64,000 bases of DNA. It comes from Streptomyces venezuelae ATCC 10712 (GTDB taxonomy: Bacteria; Actinomycetota; Actinomycetes; Streptomycetales; Streptomycetaceae). The stretch covers positions 5,460,001-5,524,000 of the forward strand of contig NZ_CP029197.1 in the NCBI RefSeq assembly GCF_008639165.1. The letters run 5' to 3'. A model generated the notes under the pieces. That model was not told the DNA's origin, made no database searches, and saw only the letters and a program-made list of their open reading frames with translations. Position 1 is the first letter of the stretch. Every line of letters begins with the position of its first letter. The position numbers and the translations under genes were made by a program. Shown in pieces: positions 43,630-53,403 of this stretch.

Positions 43630-46600
43630 GTGTTGAAGTACAGAAAGTGGAGAGGACTGTCGGCCGCGTTGGCCGCAGTGCTCCTCGGCGGCGTACTGCC
43701 GACGGTGGCCGTCGCGGCGGAGGGGGGACCGTCGCTGCCGGAGGTACGGCAGCCGAAGGCCGTCCCCGTGACGGAGATGCGGTCGGGCGGCGAGAAGCGG
43801 CCCGACGCCGCCGCCCGCCGGTACACGCCCAAGGCCGCCTGGCCCGCGGCGGGAACCGGTTCGGTCTCGATGGCCCGCGGAGGCCGGGCGGGCGACCTTC
43901 CCGTCCGTCTGGAGGCCGTCGTCCCCCGGGCGACCGCCAGGGCCGCGGGCGCGGACACGACCACCGCCCGTTCCGCGAGCGGAGACGTCCGGGTGACCCT
44001 CGGCGACCGCACGGCCGCCCGCAGGGCGGGCGTCGACGGCATCGTGCTCTCCGTCGCCCGCACCGGTCACACCGCGGCCGCCGCCGACCCGGCACGGATC
44101 GAGGTCGACTACAACGCCTTCCGCGGCGCCTACGGCGGCGACTGGGCCGCACGGCTCCGCCTGGTGGAACTGCCGGCCTGCGCCCTGACCACGCCCGAGA
44201 AGCCGGGCTGCGCGACGCGGAAGCCGCTGAAGACGGAGAACGACCCGCGGACCGGCAGCCTGTCCGCCGTCGTCTCCCTCGGCGCGGCCCCCATGGTCCT
44301 GGCGGCGACGGCCGGCGACGAGGGCCCGACCGGCACGTTCAAGGCGACGTCCCTGCAGCCCTCCGGTTCCTGGAGCGCGGGCGGATCGACCGGCGCCTTC
44401 ACCTGGACCTACCCGATCGAGGTCCCGGGCGTCCCGGGCGGCACCGCTCCCAGCATCAGCCTGGACTACAACTCCCAGTCGGTCGACGGCCGGACGGGAG
44501 CCACCAACTCCCAGGCGTCCTGGATCGGCGACGGCTGGAACTGGGAGCCGGGCTTCATCGAGCGCAAGTACACCTCGTGTGAGGACGACAAGACCGGCGG
44601 GACGAACACCACCAAGGTGGGCGACCTGTGCTGGTTCAACGACAACGCGACGATGTCGCTGGGCGGCCGCACCACCGAACTCGTCTACGAGAAGGACAAG
44701 GGCTGGCACGCGCAGGGCGACGCCGGTGAAGCGGTCGAGAAGCTGACCGGCGCCGCCAACGGCGACGAGGGCACCGACGGCGTCGACGGCAAGGGCGAGC
44801 ACTGGAAGGTCACCGGCACCGACGGCACCCAGTACTTCTTCGGCCGGAACCGGCTGCCCGGCTGGACCGACGGCGGCACCATCACGCCCGACGACGACAG
44901 CCCGGTGACCAACTCCACCTGGACGGTCCCGGTCTTCGGCAACCAGGCGGGCGAGCCCTGCCACGCCGCCGCCTTCGCCGACGCCTCCTGCAAGCAGGCC
45001 TGGCGCTGGCAGCTCGACTACGTGGTCGACCCGCGCGGCAACGCGATGGCGTACTACTGGAAGACCGAGGGCAACAACTACGGCCGCAACGTCTCCGAGA
45101 CCACCGGCAAGGCCACCGTCACCCCCTACATCCGCGGCGGCTGGCTGGACCGGATCGACTACGGCCTGCGCGACGACGCCGTCTACACCGGCAAGCCCAT
45201 GGGCCGCGTGCAGTTCGGCGTCGACGAGCGCTGCACCACCGGCTGCGGCACCTTCGACGAGACGAACGCCAAGAACTGGCCCGACGTCCCCTACGACCTG
45301 TACTGCAAGGACGGGGCGACCGAGTGCAAGGACCAGTACTCCCCGAGCTTCTGGTCCCGCAAGCGCCTGACCTCCATCACCACCAAGCTGCTGACCGGCG
45401 GGGTGTACAAGGACGTCGACACCTGGACCCTCGACCAGAACTTCCCGCCCTCCGGCGACGGCATCTCCACGCCGATGTGGCTGAAGTCCATCCAGCACAC
45501 CGGCAAGGCCGGCGGCACCCTCGGCCTGCCGGCCGTGACCTTCACCGGTGAGCAGAAGGCCAACCGCGTCGACCGGACGGGCGACGGCCTCGCGCCCTAC
45601 ATCCGGCTGCGCATGTCGCAGATCAACACCGAGACCGGCGGCACCATCGGGGTCTACTACTCCCCGCAGGACTGCGCCCCGACGAGTCTCCCGCAGCCGG
45701 ACGCGACCAACACCACCCGCTGCTACCCCGTCAAATGGGCCTGGGAGGGCGACACCGCCCAGCTCGACTGGTTCAACTCGTACGTCGTCACCCAGGTCGT
45801 CGAGGGCGACAACCTGGTCGAGTCCCCGGACCAGGTGACCTCGTACAGCTACCTCGGCGGAGCCGCCTACGCCAAGAGCGAGGACGAGTTCACCAAGGCC
45901 GAGGACCGGGTGCACTCCGTTCCCCGCGGTTACGAGCGGGTCCAGACCCGTACCGGCGCCGCCGACGACCCGCGCACCCTGACCGAGACCCGCTACTTCC
46001 GCGGCCGCGACGGCCAGGTGGTCAAGGACTCCTTCAACGACTCCGTCACCGACCGCCCCGAGTTCGCGGGCATGGTCCGGCAGAGCCTGACCTACAACGG
46101 CGACGACACGTCGAAGCTCGTCTCGTCCACCTCGTACACCCCGTGGCGCTCCGCCGCGGTCGCCACCCGCCTCCGGCCCGGTCTGCCGGCGCTGGTGTCG
46201 TACAAGACCGGGGTCGAGAAGGAGACCACCCGCACGACCGTCACCGGCGGCACCCGCACCACCGAGCGGACCAGCGACTTCGACGCGTACGGCATGGTCA
46301 GCACCGAGTCGTACACCGGTGACGTCGACGTCACCGGCGACGAGCAGTGCACGACGACGAGCTACGCCCGCAACACCGCGAAGCACATCCTGGACGCGGT
46401 CAGCCGCGTCGAGAGCGTCTCCGTCCTCTGCGGCGGCACGGTCAGCCGCCCGGGCGACATCATCGACGACGTCCGCAACTACTACGACCACGGCGCCTTC
46501 GGCACGGTCCCGGGCTCCGGTCTGCTCACCCGCACCGAGAAGATCAACGGCAAGGGTGACGGCTACGAGGTCCAGTCCTCCATCCCGAAGGACTGCGGGA

Positions 46601-49600
46601 CGAACAAGGACCAGTCCTGCGCCGACGTCTACGGCCGGTCCCTGTCCGTCGCGGACCCGTTCGGCAAGGTGACCACCACGGCCTTCACGCCGGCCGCCGG
46701 CGAGACGCCCACCAGCATGGTCGCGACGAACCCGCTCGGTCACACCACCACCACCGTCTACGACCCGCTGCGCAGCCAGCCGACCCAGGTCACCGACGCC
46801 AACAACAAGGTGACGACCACCGCGTACGACCCGCTGGGCCGCGTCACCAAGGTGTGGCAGCCGACCCGCTCGGCGGTCACCTACCCCGACTCGCCGAGCT
46901 ACGCCTTCGACTACCTGGTCCGCAAGGACGGGCCGATCGTCACCACGACGAAGGTCCTCGCGCACGACTCGACCTACCGCGAGGCGTACGCCTTCCAGGA
47001 CGGCCTGCTGCGCGAACGGCAGACCCAGGAGCCGTCGCCGGACGGCGCCGGCCGGCTCGTGACCGAGAAGTTCTACGACACCCGCGGCCAGGTCTGGCGC
47101 GACTCCGGCCGGTTCTTCGCGACCGGCGCGGCCGAGCCCGCCCTCGTCACCGGCCAGGACCTGAACTACCCGTCGTCCACGGACACCGAGTACGACGGCG
47201 CCGGCCGGGTCACCGCCGTGATCTCGAAGCGCTTCGGTGACGAGACCAAGCGCACCACCACCCTCCACAACGGCGACAGCACCACGGTGATCCCGCCGCA
47301 GGGCGGCACCGCCACCACCAAGGTCGTCGACGGCATCGGACGCCCCACCGCCCTCGTCTCCTACACCACGGCGGACCGCACCGCGTCGCAGACCACCCGG
47401 TACACCTACGACAAGCAGGGCCGGCTGAGCGGGGTCACCGACGCCGCCGGCGCGACATGGACGTTCAAGTACGACGTCCGCGGCCGCGAGACCGAGGTCA
47501 AGGACCCCGACAAGGGCACCTCCACGTTCGCCTACGACGCCGCGAACCGCGTCACCGACGTGACCGACGTCGGCCGCGGGACCACCCTGCACACCGACTT
47601 CGACGCGCTCGGCCGCAAGACCGCCGTCACGAAGGGCACGACCAAGCTCGCCGAGTGGACCTACGACACGGCCACCAACGGCAAGGGCCAGCCCGCCAAG
47701 TCGATCCGCTGGGTGAACGGCCAGGCGTACGAGTCCGCCACCACCGCCTACAACCCCCTCTACCAGCCGGTCCTCCAGCAGGTGACCGTCCCGTCCGTCA
47801 CGGGCCAGACGGCGCTCGCGGGCACGTACAAGTGGACCAACTCGTACAACGCCAACACCGGTCAGGTGATGTACGTGATGCAGCCCGCCGCCGGCGGGCT
47901 GCCCGCGGAGAAGGTGGCCAACTCCTACACGGCGGGCGCCGGACTGCTGAACACCGTCGGTGCCGGCAGCGACCAGATCATCTCCGCGAACACCTACGAC
48001 CACTACGGCCGGAACGTCAAGCAGGAGTACGGGGCCTTCGGCCAGCACCTGTGGGTGTCCAAGCAGTACGACGAGCACACCGGCCAGGTCACCCGCTCCT
48101 ACCTGGACCGCGAGGTGGCGCCGCAGCGCGTCGAGGACGTCAGGTACGCCTACGACCCGGCCGGCAACATCACCTCCATCGCCTCGGCCTTCGGCCAGGA
48201 CGCGGGACGCACCACCGACACCCAGTGCTTCCGCACGGACGCCCTGAGCCGGATCACCGAGGCCTGGACCAACACCGGTGAGGCCTGCGCCGCGGCCCCC
48301 TCGGCCACGGTGGTGGGCGGTCAGGACGCCTACTGGACGTCGTACACCTACGACGCCGTCGGCAACCGCAAGACCGAGACCGACCACAAGACGGCCTCCG
48401 GCCCCACCGCGGACACCCTCCGCACCTACGCCGCCCCGGCCGCCGGCAAGCACAACCTGCCCAAGGTCACCCAGACCGGCACCGACCCCCACGAGGAGCT
48501 GTTCACCTACGACGCCTCGGGCAACACCGAGACCCGCAAGGTCGGCGCGGCCGCGCAGCAGACCCTGGTCTGGAACGACGAGGGCCGGCTCGCGTCGGTC
48601 GTCCAGGGCACCAAGACCAGCAGCTACGTCTACGACACCGAGGGCAACCGGCTGCTCCGCACGGACTCGACCGGCACCACGCTCTACCTGCCCGGCGGCA
48701 ACGAGCTCAAGCTCGACAAGACGACCGGCACCGTCACCGGAACCCGCTACTACAGCGTGGGCGGCCAGGCCGTCGCCCTGCGCACCGGCGGCAAGCTGAC
48801 GTTCCTCTTCAACGACCACCACGGCACCGGCTCCACCCAGGTGACGGCCGACGCGGTCCAGACGGTGGTCCGGCGCAAGACCGGCCTCTTCGGCGAGACC
48901 CGCGGCGCCCAGCCGGCGACCTGGCGCGGCGACAAGGGCTTCGTCGGCGGCACCAAGGACGCGGACACCGGTCTGACGCACCTCGGAGCCCGCGAGTACG
49001 ACCCGGCCATCGGCCGCTTCGTCTCGGTCGACCCGGTCATGGACGTGGCGGACCCGCAGCAGACGCACGGGTACACGTACTCCAACAACAACCCGGTCTC
49101 CCTGTCGGACCCGAGCGGTCTCAAGCCGGACGACTGCCTCTTCGTCGACTGCAAGCTCACGAGCGGCGGCTGGGAGGTCAGCGACAAGCCCAAGGGTCAC
49201 GGCAACTCACCGGCCCCGAAGACGACCACCCACCAGGACGCGGACTCCAAGGAGCGCGTCAGGACGACCAACACGCAGCGGGCCAAGAAGCAGCGCAAGG
49301 CCCGGCTCGAGCAGATCATGGACGAGCACAAGTTCGAGATCGGCAAGTACATCGAGGGGATCGACGACGCCAACAAGCTGGCCTGCCGGATGACGCCGGG
49401 CCCCGAGCGGGCGGGTTGCAACTTCAACCGGTACGCGAACCTCTACGGCGTCAAGCTCTTCGGCATCGAGTACAAGGGCCTGGAGGGCATGGTCGAGGAG
49501 GCGCTCGAGCGCATCGACGAGTCCGCCCTGTCGGGGAACAAGCCCGACGAGTTCGGATTCGAAGACGAGGAGTTCGAGATCGCGTTCATGCTGGCGATGG

Positions 49601-49932
49601 AAGGACGCTCGGTCGTCGCGCGCAGCTCGGACACCGGTGCTCCCGGGTCCCTCGGCGACAAGAAGAGCTTCGACGCCTGGGTGGACGGGGTCCGCACCGA
49701 GTTCAAGGAACAGGACAGCGACCAGCCGAAGCGGATCGCCCGGGAGATCCGCAGCGCGGACGAACAAGGAGCCGACGCCGTGATCATCCGTCTGCCGGAA
49801 GGGAACGAGAAGCTCGCCCGTGCGGCCATCGCGAGTGCCAAGAAGACGGCCTTCACCTCGAAGACCCCCTTGCGACTGAACAGCATCCGGTTCGTCGGCG
49901 ACGGATGGGGCTTCACCGAGCACCTCCCGTAG
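43630..49932 (+). CDS. Secreted RHS/YD-repeat protein with C-terminal CdiA-like nuclease domain
   Basis: The 2100-residue product has a signal peptide (WRGLSAALAAVLLGGVLPTVAVAA, cut near 30), then a SpvB-like region (PGVPGGTAPSISLDYNSQS, near 265), then a long YD-repeat shell (about 950-1790, for example YDPLGRVTKV, YDVRGRETEV, YDAVGNRKTE). The RHS core ends with the usual RFVSVDPV ... NNPVSLSDPSGL (about 1797-1833). The variable tip (about 1835-2100) is Lys/Glu-rich, then has a PD-(D/E)XK-like core: EIAFMLAMEGRSVVAR, Asp2015 in FDAWVDG, Glu2024 and Lys2026 in RTEFKEQ, and ADAVIIRLP. This resembles CdiA C-terminal tRNA/DNA nucleases. GTG 43630 or TTG 43633 starts it. I infer an antibacterial toxin. 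Confidence 0.9.
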   Translation: MLKYRKWRGLSAALAAVLLGGVLPTVAVAAEGGPSLPEVRQPKAVPVTEMRSGGEKRPDAAARRYTPKAAWPAAGTGSVSMARGGRAGDLPVRLEAVVPRATARAAGADTTTARSASGDVRVTLGDRTAARRAGVDGIVLSVARTGHTAAAADPARIEVDYNAFRGAYGGDWAARLRLVELPACALTTPEKPGCATRKPLKTENDPRTGSLSAVVSLGAAPMVLAATAGDEGPTGTFKATSLQPSGSWSAGGSTGAFTWTYPIEVPGVPGGTAPSISLDYNSQSVDGRTGATNSQASWIGDGWNWEPGFIERKYTSCEDDKTGGTNTTKVGDLCWFNDNATMSLGGRTTELVYEKDKGWHAQGDAGEAVEKLTGAANGDEGTDGVDGKGEHWKVTGTDGTQYFFGRNRLPGWTDGGTITPDDDSPVTNSTWTVPVFGNQAGEPCHAAAFADASCKQAWRWQLDYVVDPRGNAMAYYWKTEGNNYGRNVSETTGKATVTPYIRGGWLDRIDYGLRDDAVYTGKPMGRVQFGVDERCTTGCGTFDETNAKNWPDVPYDLYCKDGATECKDQYSPSFWSRKRLTSITTKLLTGGVYKDVDTWTLDQNFPPSGDGISTPMWLKSIQHTGKAGGTLGLPAVTFTGEQKANRVDRTGDGLAPYIRLRMSQINTETGGTIGVYYSPQDCAPTSLPQPDATNTTRCYPVKWAWEGDTAQLDWFNSYVVTQVVEGDNLVESPDQVTSYSYLGGAAYAKSEDEFTKAEDRVHSVPRGYERVQTRTGAADDPRTLTETRYFRGRDGQVVKDSFNDSVTDRPEFAGMVRQSLTYNGDDTSKLVSSTSYTPWRSAAVATRLRPGLPALVSYKTGVEKETTRTTVTGGTRTTERTSDFDAYGMVSTESYTGDVDVTGDEQCTTTSYARNTAKHILDAVSRVESVSVLCGGTVSRPGDIIDDVRNYYDHGAFGTVPGSGLLTRTEKINGKGDGYEVQSSIPKDCGTNKDQSCADVYGRSLSVADPFGKVTTTAFTPAAGETPTSMVATNPLGHTTTTVYDPLRSQPTQVTDANNKVTTTAYDPLGRVTKVWQPTRSAVTYPDSPSYAFDYLVRKDGPIVTTTKVLAHDSTYREAYAFQDGLLRERQTQEPSPDGAGRLVTEKFYDTRGQVWRDSGRFFATGAAEPALVTGQDLNYPSSTDTEYDGAGRVTAVISKRFGDETKRTTTLHNGDSTTVIPPQGGTATTKVVDGIGRPTALVSYTTADRTASQTTRYTYDKQGRLSGVTDAAGATWTFKYDVRGRETEVKDPDKGTSTFAYDAANRVTDVTDVGRGTTLHTDFDALGRKTAVTKGTTKLAEWTYDTATNGKGQPAKSIRWVNGQAYESATTAYNPLYQPVLQQVTVPSVTGQTALAGTYKWTNSYNANTGQVMYVMQPAAGGLPAEKVANSYTAGAGLLNTVGAGSDQIISANTYDHYGRNVKQEYGAFGQHLWVSKQYDEHTGQVTRSYLDREVAPQRVEDVRYAYDPAGNITSIASAFGQDAGRTTDTQCFRTDALSRITEAWTNTGEACAAAPSATVVGGQDAYWTSYTYDAVGNRKTETDHKTASGPTADTLRTYAAPAAGKHNLPKVTQTGTDPHEELFTYDASGNTETRKVGAAAQQTLVWNDEGRLASVVQGTKTSSYVYDTEGNRLLRTDSTGTTLYLPGGNELKLDKTTGTVTGTRYYSVGGQAVALRTGGKLTFLFNDHHGTGSTQVTADAVQTVVRRKTGLFGETRGAQPATWRGDKGFVGGTKDADTGLTHLGAREYDPAIGRFVSVDPVMDVADPQQTHGYTYSNNNPVSLSDPSGLKPDDCLFVDCKLTSGGWEVSDKPKGHGNSPAPKTTTHQDADSKERVRTTNTQRAKKQRKARLEQIMDEHKFEIGKYIEGIDDANKLACRMTPGPERAGCNFNRYANLYGVKLFGIEYKGLEGMVEEALERIDESALSGNKPDEFGFEDEEFEIAFMLAMEGRSVVARSSDTGAPGSLGDKKSFDAWVDGVRTEFKEQDSDQPKRIAREIRSADEQGADAVIIRLPEGNEKLARAAIASAKKTAFTSKTPLRLNSIRFVGDGWGFTEHLP

Positions 49933-49959
49933 CATCGAGCGACATTCCGAGGGAGACAG

Positions 49960-50748
49960 ATGACGAACAAGGACCGGCTCGCGGAGATCCTGCGCTCCGC
50001 CGGGCTCGCCACCCCCGACACCGAAGCCGGAACCGAGGACGCGGTCACGCGTGCCGGTTCGCGGGTGCTGGGGATCCGGATCACCGGAGACGGTGCCGTG
50101 GACGCGTGGCGACGCCTGCTGGCCCTGCGGGACGGCACCGGCTTCCATCCCGTGCTGTCCCCGCTGTCTCCCTCGGCCTGGCTCGACCGCGCGCCCGACG
50201 AGGAGGAGCCCTTCGACGACCGGGCCATCACGGCTCCCCGTGAGCTCGTCGCCGAGATCCGGGACGCCGCCCTCGCGGACCACCTCAAGGGCGCGGGGGA
50301 CGAGTCGGAGGCGGACGAATGGCGGGACGAGTTCGACCCGGAGCGCCTGGCTCCGTCCGTTTCGCCCGTCCCCAAGGCGTCCGATCCGTGGAGCGACTTC
50401 AGACCGTCCTGGCTGTGCCTGGTGGAGACCTCCAGGGGCTTTCACGTGCCGGGTCTGCTGCCCGACCGTGCCCGGGGCCGGAACTGGGACCACGGGCCGG
50501 GCGGCCGGCCGATGCTCGGGTCGGACCACGTGGCGTTCCTGCACACCTGGTACGACCGCTTCGGGGCGGAGCTGCTCTACCTGTCCGGTTCCCTCGTGAT
50601 CCTCGATGTCGCACGGCCGCCCCAGGAACCGCTGGCGGTGGCCGAAGCCGCGATCGAACAGTACGTGTACGCCCCCGACGAAACCGACGCCCCTCAGTTG
50701 GCGAACCGTCAGGTTCGTGGAGGGACATGGCGCTTCTGGTGGGACTGA
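49960..50748 (+). CDS. DUF4253-like protein, probable immunity protein of the RHS toxin
   Basis: The 262-residue product has no signal or membrane segment. Its C-terminal half (about 150-262) matches the DUF4253 pattern: FLHTWYDRFGAELLYLSG, EPLAVAEAAIEQYVYAPDE, and an end in GTWRFWWD. The N-terminal half is acidic. It starts 27 bp after the RHS stop with GAGGGAG before ATG 49960. Small acidic cytoplasmic proteins placed directly after a toxin tip are typically the cognate immunity protein; this is an inference from position. A terminator follows, closing a two-gene unit. Confidence 0.85.
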   Translation: MTNKDRLAEILRSAGLATPDTEAGTEDAVTRAGSRVLGIRITGDGAVDAWRRLLALRDGTGFHPVLSPLSPSAWLDRAPDEEEPFDDRAITAPRELVAEIRDAALADHLKGAGDESEADEWRDEFDPERLAPSVSPVPKASDPWSDFRPSWLCLVETSRGFHVPGLLPDRARGRNWDHGPGGRPMLGSDHVAFLHTWYDRFGAELLYLSGSLVILDVARPPQEPLAVAEAAIEQYVYAPDETDAPQLANRQVRGGTWRFWWD

Positions 50749-50782
50749 GCGGCCGGTCCGCGTAAGCGGGAGTGAAAAGGGG

Positions 50783-50818
50783 CGGGCGCCCGGAGGGAGT
50801 GATCCCTCCGGGCGCCCG
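50783..50818. terminator. 16-bp perfect hairpin, bidirectional terminator
   Basis: CGGGCGCCCGGAGGGA (50783-50798) pairs perfectly with 50803-50818 around a GTGA loop. It lies between the convergent DUF4253 gene (stop 50748) and the metalloprotease gene (stop 50848) and can end both. Confidence 0.9.
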
Positions 50819-50847
50819 TCGTTCTGTGCGGGGTGCTGCCTCCCGGC

Positions 50848-52881
50848 TTACGGGAAGGTCAGCTTGAAGTTGTTGATGTAGCCGGTGTCGGCGCCGGCCT
50901 TGTCCTGGACGCGGAGCTTCCAGGCGCCGTTGGCGACCTCGGAGGAGGCGTTCACGGTGAAGGTCTGGACGATGTTGTCGGCGCTGCCGCCGGACCGGTT
51001 GGACAGGCTGTAGGCCGTGCCGTCCGGGGCGACGAGGTCGACGACGAGGTCACCGCGGTAGGTGTGGACGATGTCCACGTCGACCTTGAGGGCGGAGGGC
51101 GCGTTGCCCGCGATGCCGGTGACGTTGACCGTCGAGGTCACCGCGGCTCCGGGGGAGTCCGGGATGGCGACGTCGGTGGAGTTCTCGAAGACCTTGCCCG
51201 GCTGCGGCTCGCCGCCGCCGGGGCGGGTGCCGACGTTGATGGCGGCCCAGGCGTGCTGGACGGCCAGCGTCTCGGGGCTGTTGGCGCCGTACAGCTCGGT
51301 GGCCACGGCGACGGTGCCCGTGCGGGCTCCGGCGTAGTTGGTGTTGGAGCCGAACTTGGTGGTGAGCGCCTTGAACCAGATCAGCGAGGCCTTGTCCCGG
51401 CCGATGCCGGTGACGGGCAGGCCGTCGGAGGTCGGCGAGTCGTAGTTGACGCCGTTGACGGTCTTGGCACCGCTGCCCTCGGAGAGCAGGTAGTACCAGT
51501 GGTTCGCCGGGCCGGAGGAGTAGTGGACGTCGATGCCGCCGAGGCCCGAGTACCACGCGTCCTTGGACGAGCCGTCCTTGCTGGGCTTGTCCATGTAGCG
51601 CAGCGGGGTGCCGTTGCCGCGGATGTCGATCTTCTCGCCGACGAGGTAGTCGCCCTTGTCCTGGGCGTTGTTGGCGTAGAACTCGACGGCCGCCGCGAAG
51701 ATGTCCGAGGTGGCTTCGTTGAGGCCGCCGGACTCGCCGCTGTAGACCAGGCCGGCGGTGTTGGAGGTGACGCCGTGCGTCATCTCGTGCGCGGCCACGT
51801 CGATGGAGGTCAGCGGCTTGGTGTTGCCGGACCCGTCGCCGTAGGTCATGCAGAAGCAGGAGTCGGACCAGAAGGCGTTGACGTACGCGTTGCCGTAGTG
51901 GACCCGGGAGTACGCGCCGACGCCGTCACCGCGGATGCCGGAGCGGCCGTGCACGTTCTTGTAGTAGTCCCAGGTGAGCGCGGCACCGTAGTGCGCGTCG
52001 GCGCCGGCGGTCTCCTTGTTGGAGGGGAGGCCGTTGCCCCAGGTGTCGGTGGTGTTGCTGAACAGCGTGCCGGTGCCGGACGTACCGCCGTTGAGGTTGT
52101 ACGTCTTGTGGTTGCCGCGGCCGGTGTCCGTCAGGGTGTACGACGGGGCGGTGCCGAGGGTGACCTGGCCGCTGTACATCGTGTTGCCGACGCCGGTCTC
52201 GATGGCCTGCCACTCGAAGAGCTTCGCGCCGGTCTTGGCGTCAGTCACGACGTGCAGCTCGTTCGGGGTGCCGTCGTGCTGGAGGCCGCCGACGACGGTC
52301 TCGTACGCGAGGACGGGGGCGCCGTTGGCGGCCCAGACGACCTTGCGGGGGGCGCGGGAGGCCTTGGCCTTGTCGGAGCCGTCCGCCTGGGCGAGGCCGA
52401 CGGCCTGCTTCTCGGCGGCGGCCGGCGCCAGGGTGGCGGCGGTGTCGATGTTCTTGAGCTCGGCGCGGGTGGACTTGGTGACACCCGTCGTCGCGCCGGC
52501 CTTCGTCTCGGCGACGATCAGGTCGCCACCGAGGACGGGCAGTCCGGCGTAGGTGCGCTCGTAGCGCGTGTGGGTCGTGCCGTCGCGGTCCTGCACGACG
52601 TCACGGACGACCAGCTTCTCCTGGGCGCCGAGGCCGAGGGACTTGGCCGTGGCGGCCTTGTCGGCGTCGGCCGCCTTGATGAGCGCGGTGCGCTCGGCGG
52701 GGGTGAGGTCGGCCGGGAGCTTGCCGGGGTTCGCCGACGTGCCCTGCTGGGCCTTGGGGGCGATGCTCCAGGGGGCGTCTGCCGCGGTGGCGGCACCCGT
52801 CTGGACGCTCACGGCGAGCATGGCGGCGGCAGCGATCAGAGCGCCGGTCGCGGTGGCGCGACGGCTGGGCGTGGATCTCAC
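50848..52881 (-). CDS. Secreted M4 (thermolysin-like) zinc metalloprotease with P-domain
   Basis: The 677-residue preproenzyme has a signal peptide (ATGALIAAAAMLAVSVQTGAATA), an FTP/PepSY propeptide (about 50-210), a thermolysin-type catalytic domain (about 215-540) with zinc motif AHEMTHG (near 364), third ligand Glu in GLNEATSDIF and catalytic His in GPANHWYYLL, and a C-terminal proprotein-convertase P-domain (about 560-677, VDIVHTYRGDLVVDLVAPDG). It digests extracellular protein. GTG 52881 has AAGGAG 5 nt upstream. It is convergent with the RHS-immunity pair. Confidence 0.96.
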   Translation of the reverse strand: MRSTPSRRATATGALIAAAAMLAVSVQTGAATAADAPWSIAPKAQQGTSANPGKLPADLTPAERTALIKAADADKAATAKSLGLGAQEKLVVRDVVQDRDGTTHTRYERTYAGLPVLGGDLIVAETKAGATTGVTKSTRAELKNIDTAATLAPAAAEKQAVGLAQADGSDKAKASRAPRKVVWAANGAPVLAYETVVGGLQHDGTPNELHVVTDAKTGAKLFEWQAIETGVGNTMYSGQVTLGTAPSYTLTDTGRGNHKTYNLNGGTSGTGTLFSNTTDTWGNGLPSNKETAGADAHYGAALTWDYYKNVHGRSGIRGDGVGAYSRVHYGNAYVNAFWSDSCFCMTYGDGSGNTKPLTSIDVAAHEMTHGVTSNTAGLVYSGESGGLNEATSDIFAAAVEFYANNAQDKGDYLVGEKIDIRGNGTPLRYMDKPSKDGSSKDAWYSGLGGIDVHYSSGPANHWYYLLSEGSGAKTVNGVNYDSPTSDGLPVTGIGRDKASLIWFKALTTKFGSNTNYAGARTGTVAVATELYGANSPETLAVQHAWAAINVGTRPGGGEPQPGKVFENSTDVAIPDSPGAAVTSTVNVTGIAGNAPSALKVDVDIVHTYRGDLVVDLVAPDGTAYSLSNRSGGSADNIVQTFTVNASSEVANGAWKLRVQDKAGADTGYINNFKLTFP

Positions 52882-53024
52882 GCAGACTCCTTCTTGCGAG
52901 GGGGGTACCGGCGGACTGGGTGAGGTCCGGCCGGGCGGAGCAAGCAGAGCTGTGGAGCACGTACAGGTGACGCGGAACTCGTTCGGGTGAAGCGCCGAAC
53001 GGTGTTGCGAAGACGGGGAGAGAG

Positions 53025-53049
53025 TGACAGGAATGACGGGGACCTGTCA
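53025..53049. promoter_or_regulatory. Inverted repeat in the protease upstream gap
   Basis: TGACAGG (53025-53031) and CCTGTCA (53043-53049) form a 7-bp dyad, 144 bp upstream of the protease start; GTTCGG/CCGAAC (52981-53000) is a second one. Both lie in the 522-bp gap 52882-53403, which contains no convincing gene on either strand. They are operator candidates for the protease promoter. Confidence 0.4.
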
Positions 53050-53403
53050 GGAGTGCGTCGACAAGTTGGCCGGAAATCGTTCGCTGCTCGTAAGGCCATG
53101 TTCGTTAACCGGACGTTTCATCGATCAAGGTCGCGATGCCGTCCGGTGTTCTCCCGAGCCCGGATGCGGAGACCGTCCGCGGATCGAGACCGCAGGCGCC
53201 GCCGCTCGTGACCGAGGCCGGCCCGGGTGCGGGGCCGCCGATGGGATCGAGTCGCAGCGTGGCTCGTTCTGTTCGCTCCGCCCGCCGCCGGAGATGCCTC
53301 GATCGGGTGGGCGGGCGGTACGGGGGAGGGCGCGCGCACGGCGGTGGCGGGACCGGGGACGGGGCGCGCTCGCCGACGGCGAGACGCGCCCCCGCGAGGG
53401 TCC

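Noticed and set aside
43615..49200. A 1.9-kb-codon open frame on the minus strand opposite the RHS gene
   Set aside because: It is Gly/Val/Arg/Asp-rich low-complexity sequence with no family motifs, as expected from the complement of a G+C-rich coding strand; the plus strand has signal peptide, YD repeats and nuclease motifs.
53100..53403. Small plus- and minus-strand open frames in the protease-ABC gap
   Set aside because: Arg/Pro/Ala-rich, no ribosome sites, no third-position bias consistent with one frame, overlapping each other.
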